A stretch of 64,000 nt of DNA from Allolobophora icterica (lineage: Eukaryota > Annelida > Clitellata > Crassiclitellata > Lumbricidae): contig OY744612.1 of the NCBI GenBank assembly GCA_963556255.1, positions 26,203,637 through 26,267,636 on the forward strand, read 5' to 3'. Both the position numbers and the translations under genes were made by a program. Shown here in pieces: positions 1-13,300 of the stretch (within the stretch, counting starts at the first letter, position 1; each line of letters opens with the position of its first letter). The notes beneath the pieces are model-generated. The model saw nothing but the letters and a program-made list of their open reading frames with translations. It made no database searches and had not been told where the DNA came from.

Positions 1-269
1 GAGATTCTTCTGTTGAACCAGGGCTACAAGCTGGCCCGAAGCCTAAGAGGTCAATATCGGTTGCAGAAACTGGGACTGGGGATCTGCCAGCTGTGGTTGG
101 AATTGTGGAATTGGATCCAGCTTCGCACCAAACACATCTGACTCAACCTGATGATGCGATTTCAAATCCAACTTTGGATTCATCATCCGAAACTGCCACC
201 AATGTCCAAAATTCAATCGCTTCAGAATGTTGGAAGAACATGAGTCAGTATTGCTTTAACTATCTTTAG
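1..269 (+). CDS. C-terminal coding piece of an unrecognised gene (5' end outside window)
   Basis: Frame 3 is open from the left edge to a TAG at 267-269. It gives about 88 residues rich in Ser, Thr, Pro, Asp and Asn, including the stretches PGLQAGPKPKRSISVAE and SIASECWKNMS, so it looks like a disordered tail with one short basic patch. No family is recognised. It would be the last coding exon of a plus-strand gene, convergent with LRRC51. A candidate ATTAAA polyadenylation hexamer lies near 530. It may instead be an exon with an unseen donor near 240-250 rather than the true end. The call rests on an open frame and plausible composition only. Confidence 0.35.
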   Translation, partial: DSSVEPGLQAGPKPKRSISVAETGTGDLPAVVGIVELDPASHQTHLTQPDDAISNPTLDSSSETATNVQNSIASECWKNMSQYCFNYL

Positions 270-683
270 ATTTCATGGGAATTTCATGAAGTGGGAATGT
301 TTCAAAAGTATCTCGATGGGCAGCCATCTTAAAATTATGTTTCATGAATATCCAGTTATATTACATTACAAATTATTTCTAATTGGTATTCATGTGGAAC
401 TACTTCTGAACTGCATTGTGCAGCTGTTTTCTTTAAATGTGGTGTCAAATACAGACCTTAAGAATTGTGATTTTGAACCTGAACTTCTGTTAGTTTATTT
501 TTGGTTGCAATTGAAAAATTAGTTTGATGATTAAACATGCATTTGTTTAATATGTTAATGGTAGAAAAACGCGATGCTATTTTTGTGAATTATGTCCGAT
601 GTCTGTGATGATATAGTTCTTTTGCATATACATATTGTTGTTATCTGAAGAAGGTGATATGTATCTTGCATTTCCATTTTCTC
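270..683. other. Short intergenic gap between convergent genes
   Basis: AT-rich sequence between the stop of the first gene and the LRRC51 3' UTR. No conserved coding block or clear repeat was seen. It probably holds the two converging 3' UTRs. Confidence 0.4.
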
Positions 684-689
684 TTTATT
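684..689 (-). terminator. Candidate LRRC51 polyadenylation signal
   Basis: TTTATT on the plus strand reads AATAAA on the minus strand, about 160 bases past the LRRC51 stop codon. This is an ordinary distance for a poly(A) signal. The evidence is the hexamer alone. Confidence 0.35.
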
Positions 690-850
690 CTCAGTAATGA
701 GTAATTAATAATAGCAATTTTAACATTATAGTAATAATAACAGTATTAACATTATAGTTGCAATTAACATTTAGAAATGAATGATTTGTTAAAGTTTCTG
801 CATTTGTTATAGTACTACTCATAATTGTCTGATTAAATTGTCTTTTGAAT

Positions 851-3290
851 CTAACTGTCGTCATCTACTTTCTTCCTTTTCTTTTCAGTCCCTGCAGTAT
901 TCCTCTGAACTATTTCAGCTGTTGAACGGTCGACCTTTGTAACGGTACTCATGTCGAAATTGACCAGCTGTGGCATAAGACCCAGCACATACCACTTGTA
1001 GTTCTTGAAAAAAGAAACAAAAAAGTTGTCTGCACTGTTTCAAAGAATCTGGCCTTTAACAAATCATCATTGTGTATAATAAAACTGTAACTTTCAAATT
1101 ATTGTGCTAGGCACACATATGCATACAGTTTGGTCTAAACTTTTCTGTTTATGTTGAATTGTGCTAACCAAGGGAAGCTCTACACGTATCGTTCATAGTT
1201 TTGGTTGATCTTGCCAGGACAAAGTTCAACTCGCTTTTTTTTCTTGCCAAGCTCATAATTTAAAAAATTCCTAATTATTATTTTCTACTATCTGTAAAAA
1301 TAATAAACCTAATAAAATAATGTTAAATGCAGAATAACAACGGCACTAAAGTAATCCAAGCCAGAGATTATAAGTGGCTGTTGCCAGGGGCGTCTACACT
1401 ATAGAAACCTTGGAGCAAATGCTCCATCCAAGAAATAGGGGGGGATCTGTCGGTGTGTGTGCCACCAATAATGGGGGGAAGGAAGGGGGAGATGGGAAGA
1501 AAATGGGGAATTGGAAGTTGCTCCAATGACTTAGGGGGTGATAGACGGCCTGGCTGTTGCTGGTAAAGTACCTTGATATTTTCGATTGGGTTTCCATGAA
1601 GGGCAAGTTTCTTTAGAGTCCTGACTGTTCTTAGTTTGTCGACCTCGTTGATTTCAGCAATCAAGTTGCCATGTAGATAGAGAATCTGCAAGTTTGGAAA
1701 GTCGCATAAAACCTATAAAAACAACATCACATGTTAGATTTGCGTAAAAACAATATTACACATTAGATCTGGAAAGATGCATACAACCTAATACTGTAAT
1801 GTTGAGTGCTGTGCATAGTTTTGCATATTTTCAGAGATTTAAGATCAGAGTCGTGGAAATGTGAAGCAAAACATAGTTACTATATTAAGTGTATTGATAC
1901 ATACTTACGTATATATACATTAGTACACTTGCATACGTATGTAATGTTGACAATTCTTGTCTGATTGAGGATTCTTCAAGTAACTAGGAAACACGGAGAC
2001 TGGTATCATAATGCACAAGGCATGCATTGATTAACTCTTCTAAACAAACCACATCCTAAAATCACATTTCAATTAGGCCTACATGGATTCCCAGAAGACA
2101 GGCTAGCTATGCTATAAAATGTTAAAATATATACTGAAAGTAGATAGAAAGTGATGCTGGATGGGCCCATAATTGGCCACCAGTTGTGACCAGTGGCACA
2201 ATGTGGGCCAATCAGGAGCCCAGTAAACGTAGCTGTCACGGGAACAGCATTGCAGAAGCAGTCAGCTAGACTGAAGGCTTTGCTTACTGGGTTGATCTTG
2301 GTGAGTTCGTTGAACGAGAGGTCAATCCAGGAAATGGCATCTGGCTGAGCAATTATCTGATCTACGATCGCCCACATGTCGGTCAGTTCAGTGATGTGGT
2401 TGTTGTTCAAACGCAGACATTTCGACTTGTACTTTTCATCACCTTTGTGCTCCTTTTCACCTCGTGGGACCTCGTTCACCATGTCTAGAAAAGGTGTCAT
2501 TTAGCATCTTTAACACTTTAATGAGAGTGTACTAAAAGCAACTGGGAAACCAATGCAACTTGTCACTGAAGTGTTAAGACGTATTTCAATGGCATTTTTT
2601 ATAAATTTATAAATGTTACAAATTTAGGCATTTTATTTTGATTGCCCATACAGCACGGGCTACAGGCATTTTCTTTTCACAGCCCTTCACAGCATGGGAT
2701 AATGTGTCTTTGCACACACATGCATATATGTATCCGGTTTTTAAAGACAGCCTTGGGCTATCTCTCTGTATTGGAAGACAGAGAGTTCAGTTATTCTCCA
2801 CAGCATAGTTTATAAAATTTAATTTAAACTGGCCTGCAATTCTTTCAGATGTACCGCTTAGTTACTAATAACAGAAATACTAATCAATAATAACGTTAAA
2901 TACTGCCAGTTTCTGATAATACAGTCATAATACTTTTAGTAATGGTTTAAAATGTTAAAACACTGGCAAATGATTTCTCTATGAAATGGAAGCAGTAACG
3001 CATGTCTACACAGAATATTTTAAAACATTAAATAATTGAAGTTGGGTTTTAGGCTTGTAGCTTAACTTACTGGTGGACGCAGTTTAATAGGCATATAATC
3101 AGTACTGACTTTAATTATCGATTTTAAATGTATTAATTTGAATTAACCGATTCAAACCTCGTGGCAATAACAGATTCATGAACGAAAAATCGATAGGTTT
3201 GTCCAGTTTCGCTCTGTTGCTTGTCAAAGCATGAACCTCCTTATTTAGTCCAGTGGATGTCCCGGGTGTGGTGGGCGTCTTGGCCGTCAT
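851..3290 (-). CDS. LRRC51: Leucine-rich repeat-containing protein 51
   Basis: Four coding exons on the minus strand: 3290-3158, 2484-2288, 1712-1572 and 1003-851. Phases join exactly and give 207 residues; human LRRC51 is 192. The first exon has the family block DKPIDFSFMNLLLPR. The second has KCLRLNNNHITEL and WIDLSFNELTKINP. The third has VLCDFPNLQILYLHGN and LKKLALHGNP, which are consecutive leucine-rich repeats. The last has NYKWYVLGLMPQLVNFDMS and VTKVDRSTAEIVQR, the conserved LRR cap, and ends in a lysine-rich tail. The start is the first ATG, two bases after an acceptor, so a 5' non-coding exon exists; a good donor at about 3516 fits its end. The molecular role of LRRC51 is poorly known. 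In mammals the locus can be read through into the TOMT methyltransferase gene, and no TOMT is seen here. It is head-to-head with MCMDC2. Confidence 0.93.
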
Positions 3291-3517
3291 AGCTAAAAAC
3301 AAGAAATTTAAAGTTCCTGTGACTCTCTACCTTCCTTGATTACGCATAAGAAACGGTGTCTAATACAACTGTCGGCTCCTTTCTTTATACGCTGCCGAAT
3401 ATACAAACTAATAAATAATTAAATCTTTGGTTACACAAGTATTAATTTCTTACAAATTACTATAGCCTAAGGCCCTAAGCGAAGACGAGTTAAGTTAACG
3501 TGGACTACATACTCACC

Positions 3518-4371
3518 AAGTAATTATATAGACGCTATCACAACGCTAATTCAAAGTTATTTTTGATGTGCATCAATATTTACCTTTGATTTTGCGATCT
3601 GAAGACACGGAGTAAACTTAAACCTTTTACAATGATTAGATATTTAAAACCATCCGTTCTATGGATTGCCGCATCAAGTGGCCATTTTGTGTAACCATGA
3701 CGACCATACCAGCGTCAACAGTACGGTTCCATGCTTTACTAGTCCGCATCGAGTGGTCGATAATTATTGCGCTTTATTAAATTTCAGATTTACCAATTGC
3801 AAACATTATTCATTAACGCCATCATCTTTCGAAAGCCTTTTGTACGTAATTTGACCGTTTATTTTACTGTTCTGATTATCTTGCAGACCTTTCAGGATGC
3901 TGATTTGATACTGTAATTGATATTGATCCGACAAATAATTCAATCTGAAATTGCGGCCCTTCAATTGACGCATTTTTGCGCAGCTCAGAAATTACGGCTT
4001 TTTAATAACAAACACCATAGTGATGTAATCTGTGCAACGCATTAAGACAAAAAAAATCGAGTATGGTAACCTTGTTCTGCAGCAAGCTAATTAAAAATGA
4101 CAGAAGAGTATTTCGCTTCGCGCCATCTAGAAGTTGCATAATTATGTCGGATGTTAAAAAGGAATGGAATTTAAAGCGAATTTAGCTATTACATAGGCAC
4201 GCCTTTCTTTCAGTAAACTTTTCTGTCGTTTACTTTTGACCTGACTTGGGTCAGTCACTTGGTGGCGCCAATTATACCATATACAGGACTGGTGTTGAAT
4301 CTGTTTATCTGAGGCAGACGGCGTGTCCTGTAATTTTTGTTATTTTTGCTAAATTATCGAATTTTATTTTA
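3518..4371. promoter_or_regulatory. Head-to-head intergenic segment, likely bidirectional promoter
   Basis: About 0.85 kb separates the probable LRRC51 5' non-coding exon (donor near 3516, minus strand) from the MCMDC2 start codon at 4372 (plus strand). It must hold both transcription starts. No TATA box could be tied to a start site. The function is inferred from gene orientation only. Confidence 0.4.
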
Positions 4372-7300
4372 ATGGCAATGGAAAGAGCATCAGATTTGCT
4401 TCCCGCATGTTTGAATTACATTAAAACTGCAGAACTTATTTTTTACATCAAAGAGAAGTGCGATTTTTATAGAAATTCTCAGGTACACATGCTGAACTTG
4501 TTGGTTCAGCCACTAGGCCTAAGGTAGTAAGTAATTTACTTACAAGCAATCAAGTAATTATTCAGGCAAACGCCCACACTTTACAACAATAATGTTTACA
4601 ATTGTGAAAATGTAGAAATAAGCAAGATAGCTACTGAACTTGTACGATTATAGCGTTCGCTCTGACTTCTGTTTGAAATTTGTGACATCACCAGATAAAG
4701 TCGATGTAAACTTTCTACCGTGAGAAACGTTGGTGAGATGAAGTTGACATAAGGATACGGCCCGTAGGAATTTTTGTAAGGGACAACATTTTGTGGAGGG
4801 GGAATGACGTTTTTGCATAGAATAGCTAGCTATTCGTGAACACAGAACACGTGACAAATTTAAAAAGAAATAATTGTCAAGGACTTTAGGGGCCTACCTA
4901 AATAATTTAATAATTTAGTGTTTTTTCGCATTGAAAATCGTGTTGGGACTGTTGTTATGATAATAATCAAAAGATTTTATTTGTTTAAATATGCACAAAA
5001 TCTAGGTTGGAAATGCTCCCTTGCCCCCCTCCAGATGCCCATGGATACTGTAATGATTCTTTAAATCTGTATTACATTGACTGAGAATCTCAGATGCTGA
5101 TTCATTTTCACGAAACTTGCAATGTAGGCCTATGGAAGGCAGTAACATTATGATTTAGTTGAACAACATTGCTGAAATTGTGGTGAGAACTGTAGACCTA
5201 AGATTATTTTTGTACAATGTAATGAACTAGAAGAATGTTTTTTAGAGCAAAGCCTTCGATTTTGTGCTTCCAATAGATATCCATGGACTGATGGACTTTG
5301 ACAGTGAGTTTGATTGGACCATTAATGTTTTCCATAGTACCATCACAATCATTGTCGTGATCATCATGTCACAGTGATTATTGTTTTATGTTTCTAGCAT
5401 GTAGTATTTAAAATCATAAGGTTGGTTTAAAGCAATGGTTGAGCACAAGATAAGAGCATTGTCTGGAGAACCACCTCAGCAACTGTTTTGTCATCTTTTA
5501 ATGGCACTATTATACTATAATCCAGTGACAGTGTTAGCTAAAGGCACTAAGCAATGGGACACAAAGGACTTGCTCAAGGTTCCTACATGATGACTATATT
5601 AAGTGAGGCTCAAATTTTCTCAGTATACAGCCTAATCACAGTCATAGGCGCGGACTTCTTGGGAGCCTTGGGTGCCAATGCACCCAGAGAGAAAGTTCAG
5701 TGGGTGCCTGGCACCCAGAAGAATCCGGACCTTACATTCAAATTATTTACACTTAAGCAGTAATCTCGCAACTTGAGAAGTATAACGATACAAATACCCA
5801 ACATTGCATGATCTCACAGTCACAGCCCGTACATAAATAAATAATTTATTTATTTATTATTTAAAATAATAAATGATAACACTGGAACCCTTGACAAGAA
5901 AACAATTTCCTTCTTCGAAAATCCGGTAAAACTCGCCTACTTAAGGGGAGGGGTTAGGGGAAGGGAGGGAGGACCCATGCACCCACTGGTACCCAGAGAC
6001 AAAAGCAAAAGTCGGCGCCTATGATCACAGAGCTTGTGGCTTTTCTTTTAAACCCTGGTTCTTGTTATTTTCATATGAGGTAACCTTGGAAATCTTGTCC
6101 TGAATCATCCACTCAGAGCCTGTGAAATTTTTCATAAAGTAAGTTTTATCAATCAATCAATCAATGAAACATTTATATAGCGCCCCTTCAAGGAAGCTAT
6201 TCAGAGGCGCTCCCAGCCCAACCCCGGCGAAAGAGAACAGTCTTTAGAGCAGAGAAGAATGTAGAATTTTGAAGAATTTATATTTTTCATGCATCAGATC
6301 AAGTCTTCACTGCTGACAGTTTGTTCTTCTAAACCCTATGTTTGAGATATCTCTATATTTGAAATAATTGGTTACACTGAATTTGTTTAAAAAATTTTTA
6401 TTATGCATATACCCTGGAAACTTCTTATAATGCGCTTCATTATGACTTGAATTCTGAACATGGTCCCAAACTTAATTCACCTTCAGAATGTGATGAGTTA
6501 TACCATTACCTTATTACAGTATTACAGGGATGGCGAACCTATGGCACGCGTGCCCAAAGTGGCACCCGATGGAATTTTTTGGGCACGCGGAATTCAGAGC
6601 GTCCCCCCAAAATTTAAAACTTAAAAATACAAAATCCCTGTAGGAATCCACATTGTTGATTCTTTGTTGAAGGACTTAATTTTAACACCATTAAAAAACG
6701 ATCTTTGAAATAACGTCTTTAATTCATTTTTTTATATGCTTTGTTAACTAAAACCTATATGGGAAAAATAGTTATATATTGTGCAAAATTCCGAGGGGCA
6801 CGCGACGGTACTTTGTAAAATGATTTACCAGCATTTTGGCACGCACGTTAAAAAAGGTTTGCCACCCCTGCAGTATGGTAATTGATGTGGCTCACAAGGA
6901 CAGCATTATAAGGAGATTCCACTGTATGTTTTGAACATTTTCACTGAATTCTCCAATTTTTTCCCACTGATAATCATAATTTGGTACTATTGTTGTTTTG
7001 TATATGTCAATTTATATAGCACCTCTCGCAGAACAACTGTTGCAATGTCTCAGAAGCGCTTTCAGCATAAGAACCTCGAAGAAATAAACAAATTGAACTA
7101 ATGGTGTAGTTGTTTTCTAGGCTGCTTACATGGAATTTTTCAACTAACAAGATTGACATAATTACTAATTATTAAAGTGTAGTTGTTTTTAGGCTCTTTA
7201 CATGTTGATTCAGTCGGATTCACTTCTTCCTCGATGCCAAACATCAACCATGCTCATGGTCTCACAGAGGATTAGATCACTTCCAAACTTGCCAAGGTCA

Positions 7301-10300
7301 GACCAGGTGTAATGTGCGATAATACTACGTTATGCAAGTTACAGTGCTCTTTTATATTTTGTCTGTGGTCCTGTATGTGTAACGTACACCAGAAACTCAT
7401 TACTTTGCTATCTTTGGGACCCATTTCAAGAACCACATTATAACAAAGTTGTCTTTAAATATAGTCATTTTCTACAGCTGAACTTAATTTGGGATACATG
7501 TCCCAGAGCACCGTGCATTAGAATTCATTTATAAAGAGAGCATGGTTTAGATATTTCCGAATGAAAAAATTTCTTAGAGTTCTATGAAATCATCTCTGAG
7601 CAAATATCTAAAACTTATCAAAATTGATGTAAAAAATTATATAAGTGTGACAATTTGGAAACTTATGGTAATTACTGTTACAATAAGGCATTAATATTTG
7701 ATGTTTTAGTTACCAGTTGACTTCAGCTGCTAATTTGAGGAAATTCTCAAACCGCCATAATCTGATCCAGTACGAGGGAATTGTGACAGGGATGTCAACT
7801 ATCCAGAAATACACGTAAGAAAGACTCTCTGTGGTACTGTCTTGTGTGCACATATGAACTTTGGAAGGGCGACACTATCAAAATGCTATGATTTGTATTG
7901 TGCATCTTTATTGAATAACATTGTATGCCATGTTCATTGACTTTTGAATTATCACTTTGCTGCCTGATGGGATCTTGCACTTAGAAGGTACATTGCAAGG
8001 ACCTTGAGTAAGTCCAATATGTATAATTGATTGGGGCCTTCAGTCGTTTCCTTCAAGACATCAGCAGCATTGAATAGTTACTTTTAATCAGTAATTAGTT
8101 ATAGTGCCGGAAAAGTAACTACTTTAAAATTAAGTAATTTAAAATACAGTGTATCTTGCAAAGTAGGATCAGTACTTTAAAAAAGGAAATGTAAATAAAA
8201 AATTTATTTTATGCTTCTGTACATTTTCATACAGCATGGTGAACATCAATATGCTTCAAATGATTAGTGAATGCTAGGGATACACATGTGCTCAAAATTT
8301 GTTTTTAAGTTGGACTTTCTAATAATTCCATGATTACAACTTTCAACAAAAAAGACACAGTTTGTGTTTTACCATTTCTGTCAGTTTGGCTCAGGAATTC
8401 TTAGAATTTTTCATATGCCAGTTATCGAAAGCATTTTGTGACTTGAACTTTCACATTGAAAGACACTCGAGACACCTTCTACTAACCTATATGATGCTAA
8501 AATTGAAACATTTCATAATATTCAAAATAATGCAAAGTAATTGATTTTTGCATTACTGTTACCCTATGAAAGTAATCCATTACTGCTGTGCACAGCATTA
8601 CTTTAAAAAATAATTAGCTACAGCAGTGTTTACCCAAAAAATATTTACAGTGACACATTACAAGTCAGTGCATTAGCACACAATGCTGGGCATTAGGTAA
8701 TGGTATTCCTTTAATGAGAAATTATTTTATCAGCCAGAACTTGAAAAGGTTGAGCCGATTCTGACACTTTAATATCTCCTGAGTGTTTTAGTGCTTAGTG
8801 ATATCATATTATGGAGCTCAGTATCTAATGCAAATTAAATGGTCAGATAATTTGATTTCTGGCTTTTTGTTGTGTATCAGCAAAAGTGCCCAGTTTGTGT
8901 GCAGCACAGAAGGATGTGAAGGATCGATTGGAGATAAATTCATACGAAGACACATTCCAGGAGCACAAGAGCATCAGACAGTGAGGTGGATTGTTTGACT
9001 TCAGTTACATTTTGCTCTTATGCAAATCCAGTCAGTTCTCAAAACTTTTCTGCGCCATAACCTACTCTTGATAATTTTAGATTATATTACATTTGGTCTG
9101 CGAAAGTTGCTAAAGAATGCAGCTAATAATGCAGTGATGAATTTATGACGCAGAAATTGCCTAGCGTACCTTTTTGGCTTTGCCTTACCTTCAGGGGTTA
9201 AAGTGGTTTGGGTGAGCAGTGGGAACGCCAAAGCAGAGTTTTATTGGAACGCATGCATTACCAGGGTTCTTGCCTTGTGAGCAGTGGGAATGCAAGCAAC
9301 GAATTTCGAGAGCAGTAGGAACGCCGTTTCCACGCGTTCCCACCCACTTTAAACCCTGCTTTTACCTTACCTTTGCTTTGCCTTACCTTACCTTTGCTTT
9401 ACCTTTGCTCTGCCTTACCACACCTTTGCTTTGCCTTACCTTGCCTATGCTTTGCCTTGCCTTTGTTTTGCCTTACCTGTGCTTTGCCTAAGTTGCTTTT
9501 GCTTTATCTTTGCTTTGTCTTACCTTTGCTTTGCCTAACTTTGCCTTACCTTTGCATTGCCTTACCTTACCTTTGCTTTTCCTTACTTTGCCTTGCCTTA
9601 CCTTTGCCTTACCTTTGCATTGCCTTACCTTACCTTTGCTTTGCATAACTTTACCTTGCCTTTACTTTACCTTGCCTTTGCCTTACCTTTGCTTTGCCTT
9701 ACCTTACCTTTGCTTTGCCTTATCTATTGCTGCCTGGCCTTACCTAACCTTAGACAGTCCAGCATCCTAACCAGTAGACCATCGCACTTCCCACAGCAAA
9801 TGACTAATTTCTTGACATTTTCCAGGAATGATTTGTCGTGCATCTACTGTGGAGGCTGTCTCACGGAAGATGTATCACAACGCATTCTTGCAGGTACGTG
9901 TAAAGATGCTTTCTTCTATATGATTTGGCTGTAAATATTCTCAGTAATAAATAGTAATAACAGTACTATTAGTTATTAATTAATTTCCATTTTATTTGAA
10001 ATTTGGGTTTTTAATATGCTTAAGAGCCCATGACAGTTTTAAACTAAAGATTGTAAATAATAAGGGGCTGAGAACAGATCAGTATCAATGCCCACTTGCT
10101 AGTGACTGATTGCAGAGTTAAGAAGCTAGCCAGTTTAAGGCAGTCCTAGAGACATCAAAGATCAGGTTAAGTCTAGGTGGATCACAGTGTCAAAGGCAGC
10201 ATTAAAGTCAAGGCATACAGCCGCATACTGAGAGGCTCGCCTTCCATGACCAGCCGATGAGAAGATGTTGTCTATTGTAAAGGCGAGAGCACTGTCAGTG

Positions 10301-13300
10301 GAGTAGCTTCTGAGTAAGCTGATTGATAAGGACTGAAGTTAATCTGTGTACTGTAAGGAAGAGACATTCAAGCATCTTTGAAATAGTATTGAGGTTGGAG
10401 CTGGGTCTGGAATCTGCGAAATGTTAAATGAAATGTTAAGGTTAGAAATGAGTCTTAAGTTTGACAGGCTGCTGGGTGTCAAAGTCAAGTTTCTTAAGTA
10501 AAGTTTTGACTAAGGCAGACTTAAATCACTTAATACATGATGGAAAACGACCTTTGGTAAATGACATGGTGTTCAAATGTGCAATAAAGTAGGAGAAACA
10601 TCAGAACAATAAACAATAAATGATGTAGGTATAAAGTCCATGTGAGTCCATGGACATTATTATTCAGAAGAGACAGGACTTCAAAGTAGGTTACAGGTGG
10701 TATATCATTAAAGACAGCATGAGAGAAGCATTGTTATTGTTATTTTGTTGTGATATTTTGCATTAAATATTTTCAGAGAAACGGTTTGTCAATGTAATTG
10801 ATGTGGGAGCTTTTGAAGATGAGGAAAGATTCAAATATCAAGCGTTAACAGCTTGTATAAGAGGTAACTAGTTTGATGTGATGACTGCTCAGGTCCCAAA
10901 ATCCAGTATACATGTAGGATTCGTGCATTGAACAGGTGAAAATGCCTCAGCCGCTGGTAACTTGGCTTTACTGTTTTTCCAATTGGAAAATGATGAGTTT
11001 TGGAGCATCATAAGTATCTAGGCTTTCATCGCAGACAGCAATACTGGACTCTGGGATTCTTTTGTTTCTGCTGAGGCTGGGTTAGGAATGCTTGTGAGTA
11101 GATAATTCGAAGAGGCACCATATAAATGAATGATTGAATGAATGAATGAATGATTACCAAATTGTGCTCAGTACTAATAATAGTCACTGCAATTACTATT
11201 ACTAATATTCTTGTGTACTTTTACTAGTACATGATTTTACTAACACTGATAGTTGCTGTTGAGATTTTATAAAAGGTGTTATAGGCCTCTCAGTATCAAC
11301 ATATATATGCACAAAAGTGATGTCAGCTGGATTGGAAACATTTCTCATCTTTAGCACCAACATCACAATAGCAATTCCTAAACTCAGGAGTGCAGCTTGG
11401 CTCCACAGGGATTCTGTCGGTTTTAAATTAAGAGAAAAAGCCAACTTGATAGCATTAAGCTGCATGATTTTCTTATAAGATATCCTGATTTGTGTCCTTT
11501 AAAGCAACATTTTGTTTCTGTCCACAGACGACCTGGTCGACAGAGTTCACATCGGGCATCAGTTATCCATAATTGGTCTTCCAGTTTTCAACTATGACCA
11601 CGAAATGTGGACTCTCGAAGTAAGGTTTATTAGTAAACAAGTAGACTGTTTTCTGTATTTATTAGTCCTATGGGTGACCCTCTTTGTGACTTAGTCTGTG
11701 TTCATAGATCAGATTAGATTAAATTGTATTATATATGATTACTTTAGATTAAGGGTTATTATCATAAGAATTATTATCCTGGATTGAATGACTGACTGAT
11801 CAATGCTTTGGCAATGCATAGGTTGCATTCTGTATCAGCTCAGGGTATGCATGGCATTTGCTGCATGAGCAGTCTGCAGTCATTCACTTCAAACATATGT
11901 CTAGAATGCCAAGCTGCAACTCTGTAAGTTGTTTATGTTGTGGTACTCTTCTACAGTTGTGAGACTTGGACAAGCAGAGAGGCCCTGAATAAGTAGCTGA
12001 CAGCTTCAACAAGTGTTATCAGAGGAGGGTTCTGCAGGTTCCCTCCATGGACTTTGTCAGTTACATTGGCAATCAGGAGGAGAACGGCAACAGTACCAGT
12101 CTCTGCCACGGCCTGGAAACACAGACTGGGGTGTTTTGGGAACAGTGCACAAGCTCCGGCAGACAAGGACCAACTGAGAGCCTACTTCAATGAAAAGGCC
12201 CCTAAAGGACTGAAGAAGACAACATGACCAACCTTGGACCACTTGGACTAGAGTCATGGAGAAGGACCTGACAGCCCTGAAATTCGGCCTTCATACAGCA
12301 TGGAGGAAGACTAAGGACTTGGCATCGCATTGCTGATGCAGATTATGCTAATAATATAATTTGAGTTTGCTACCAGAAGAAGAAAATTATATAGGTAGAC
12401 CAGTTGCTCTTGGTAGATTTGTAGGTTGATTGGTCCTACTTATTTAATTAAGCAACTAGTTAATCATTTATGATGGCATGGTGACTAGATCATTTGATGG
12501 AGTGAGTATCTGCTGAAGCTGTAATGGCTAAGGAAGGCTTTTGTTCTTCCAGTTGCTGTTATGATCTTTTCAGCTGTAATGGTGGCATTTGTTATTTTAG
12601 GTAAATAACATCTTGACGAAGGATGAAGCATGTGAGACTTTTGTAAGTTGAACGGAGAAGGTTGTAAAAAAAAACCTGACTAAATGGTCTGAATTTGCTC
12701 ATATGTAATGCAGTTTGACCAAGCGGTACAAAGCTAATTTATTTCATCATTTCCTAGTTTATGGATATATGCAGTTTAGATGGGATGAGTTGGTAGGGTT
12801 GGATGGATGGATGGATGGATGGATGGATGGATGGATGGATGGATGCTTGATGATTGGATGGGCTAATACAATTGTCAAAATTACTTTATATCAGTGTCGC
12901 TGTGATAGGATATTACATGTTCAGCCTTGTACAGTGATTTTGCGTACTTATCATGTAATTAAGATTCATTGGCTACCATTTTGTCTGTGACAGGTTGTGA
13001 TGGAGCTACATGCATCGCCACTCTCGGGGCCTGTGGCAGCACTTCATGAAGGTTAGTTTAAACTGTCATTGTCAATGGTATATCCAGAAGTTAACAAAGG
13101 AGAAGTAAGCCAGTCAGACTTGACTTCACTGATATTACCTCGCTGGAGTTTAGTTAGCGGAAAGTTCTCGTCTCTGAGATTACATGTACTTATTGTTGGT
13201 TCCTGGCTCGGTTTTTATGACCATATTGTTAGTTTCTCGACACTCAGTGTTTATTACGTCTTTAGTTCCACAATTCCTAGTTTTTGATACCTTTCTTGTT

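Noticed and set aside
889..942. Plus-strand final exon after an acceptor at 888
   Set aside because: It is the antisense of the last LRRC51 exon, whose minus-strand reading matches conserved LRR-cap residues and joins in phase.
9219..9934. Several long Leu/Pro/Cys-rich open frames
   Set aside because: They are translations of the CTTTGCCTTAC minisatellite in three frames.
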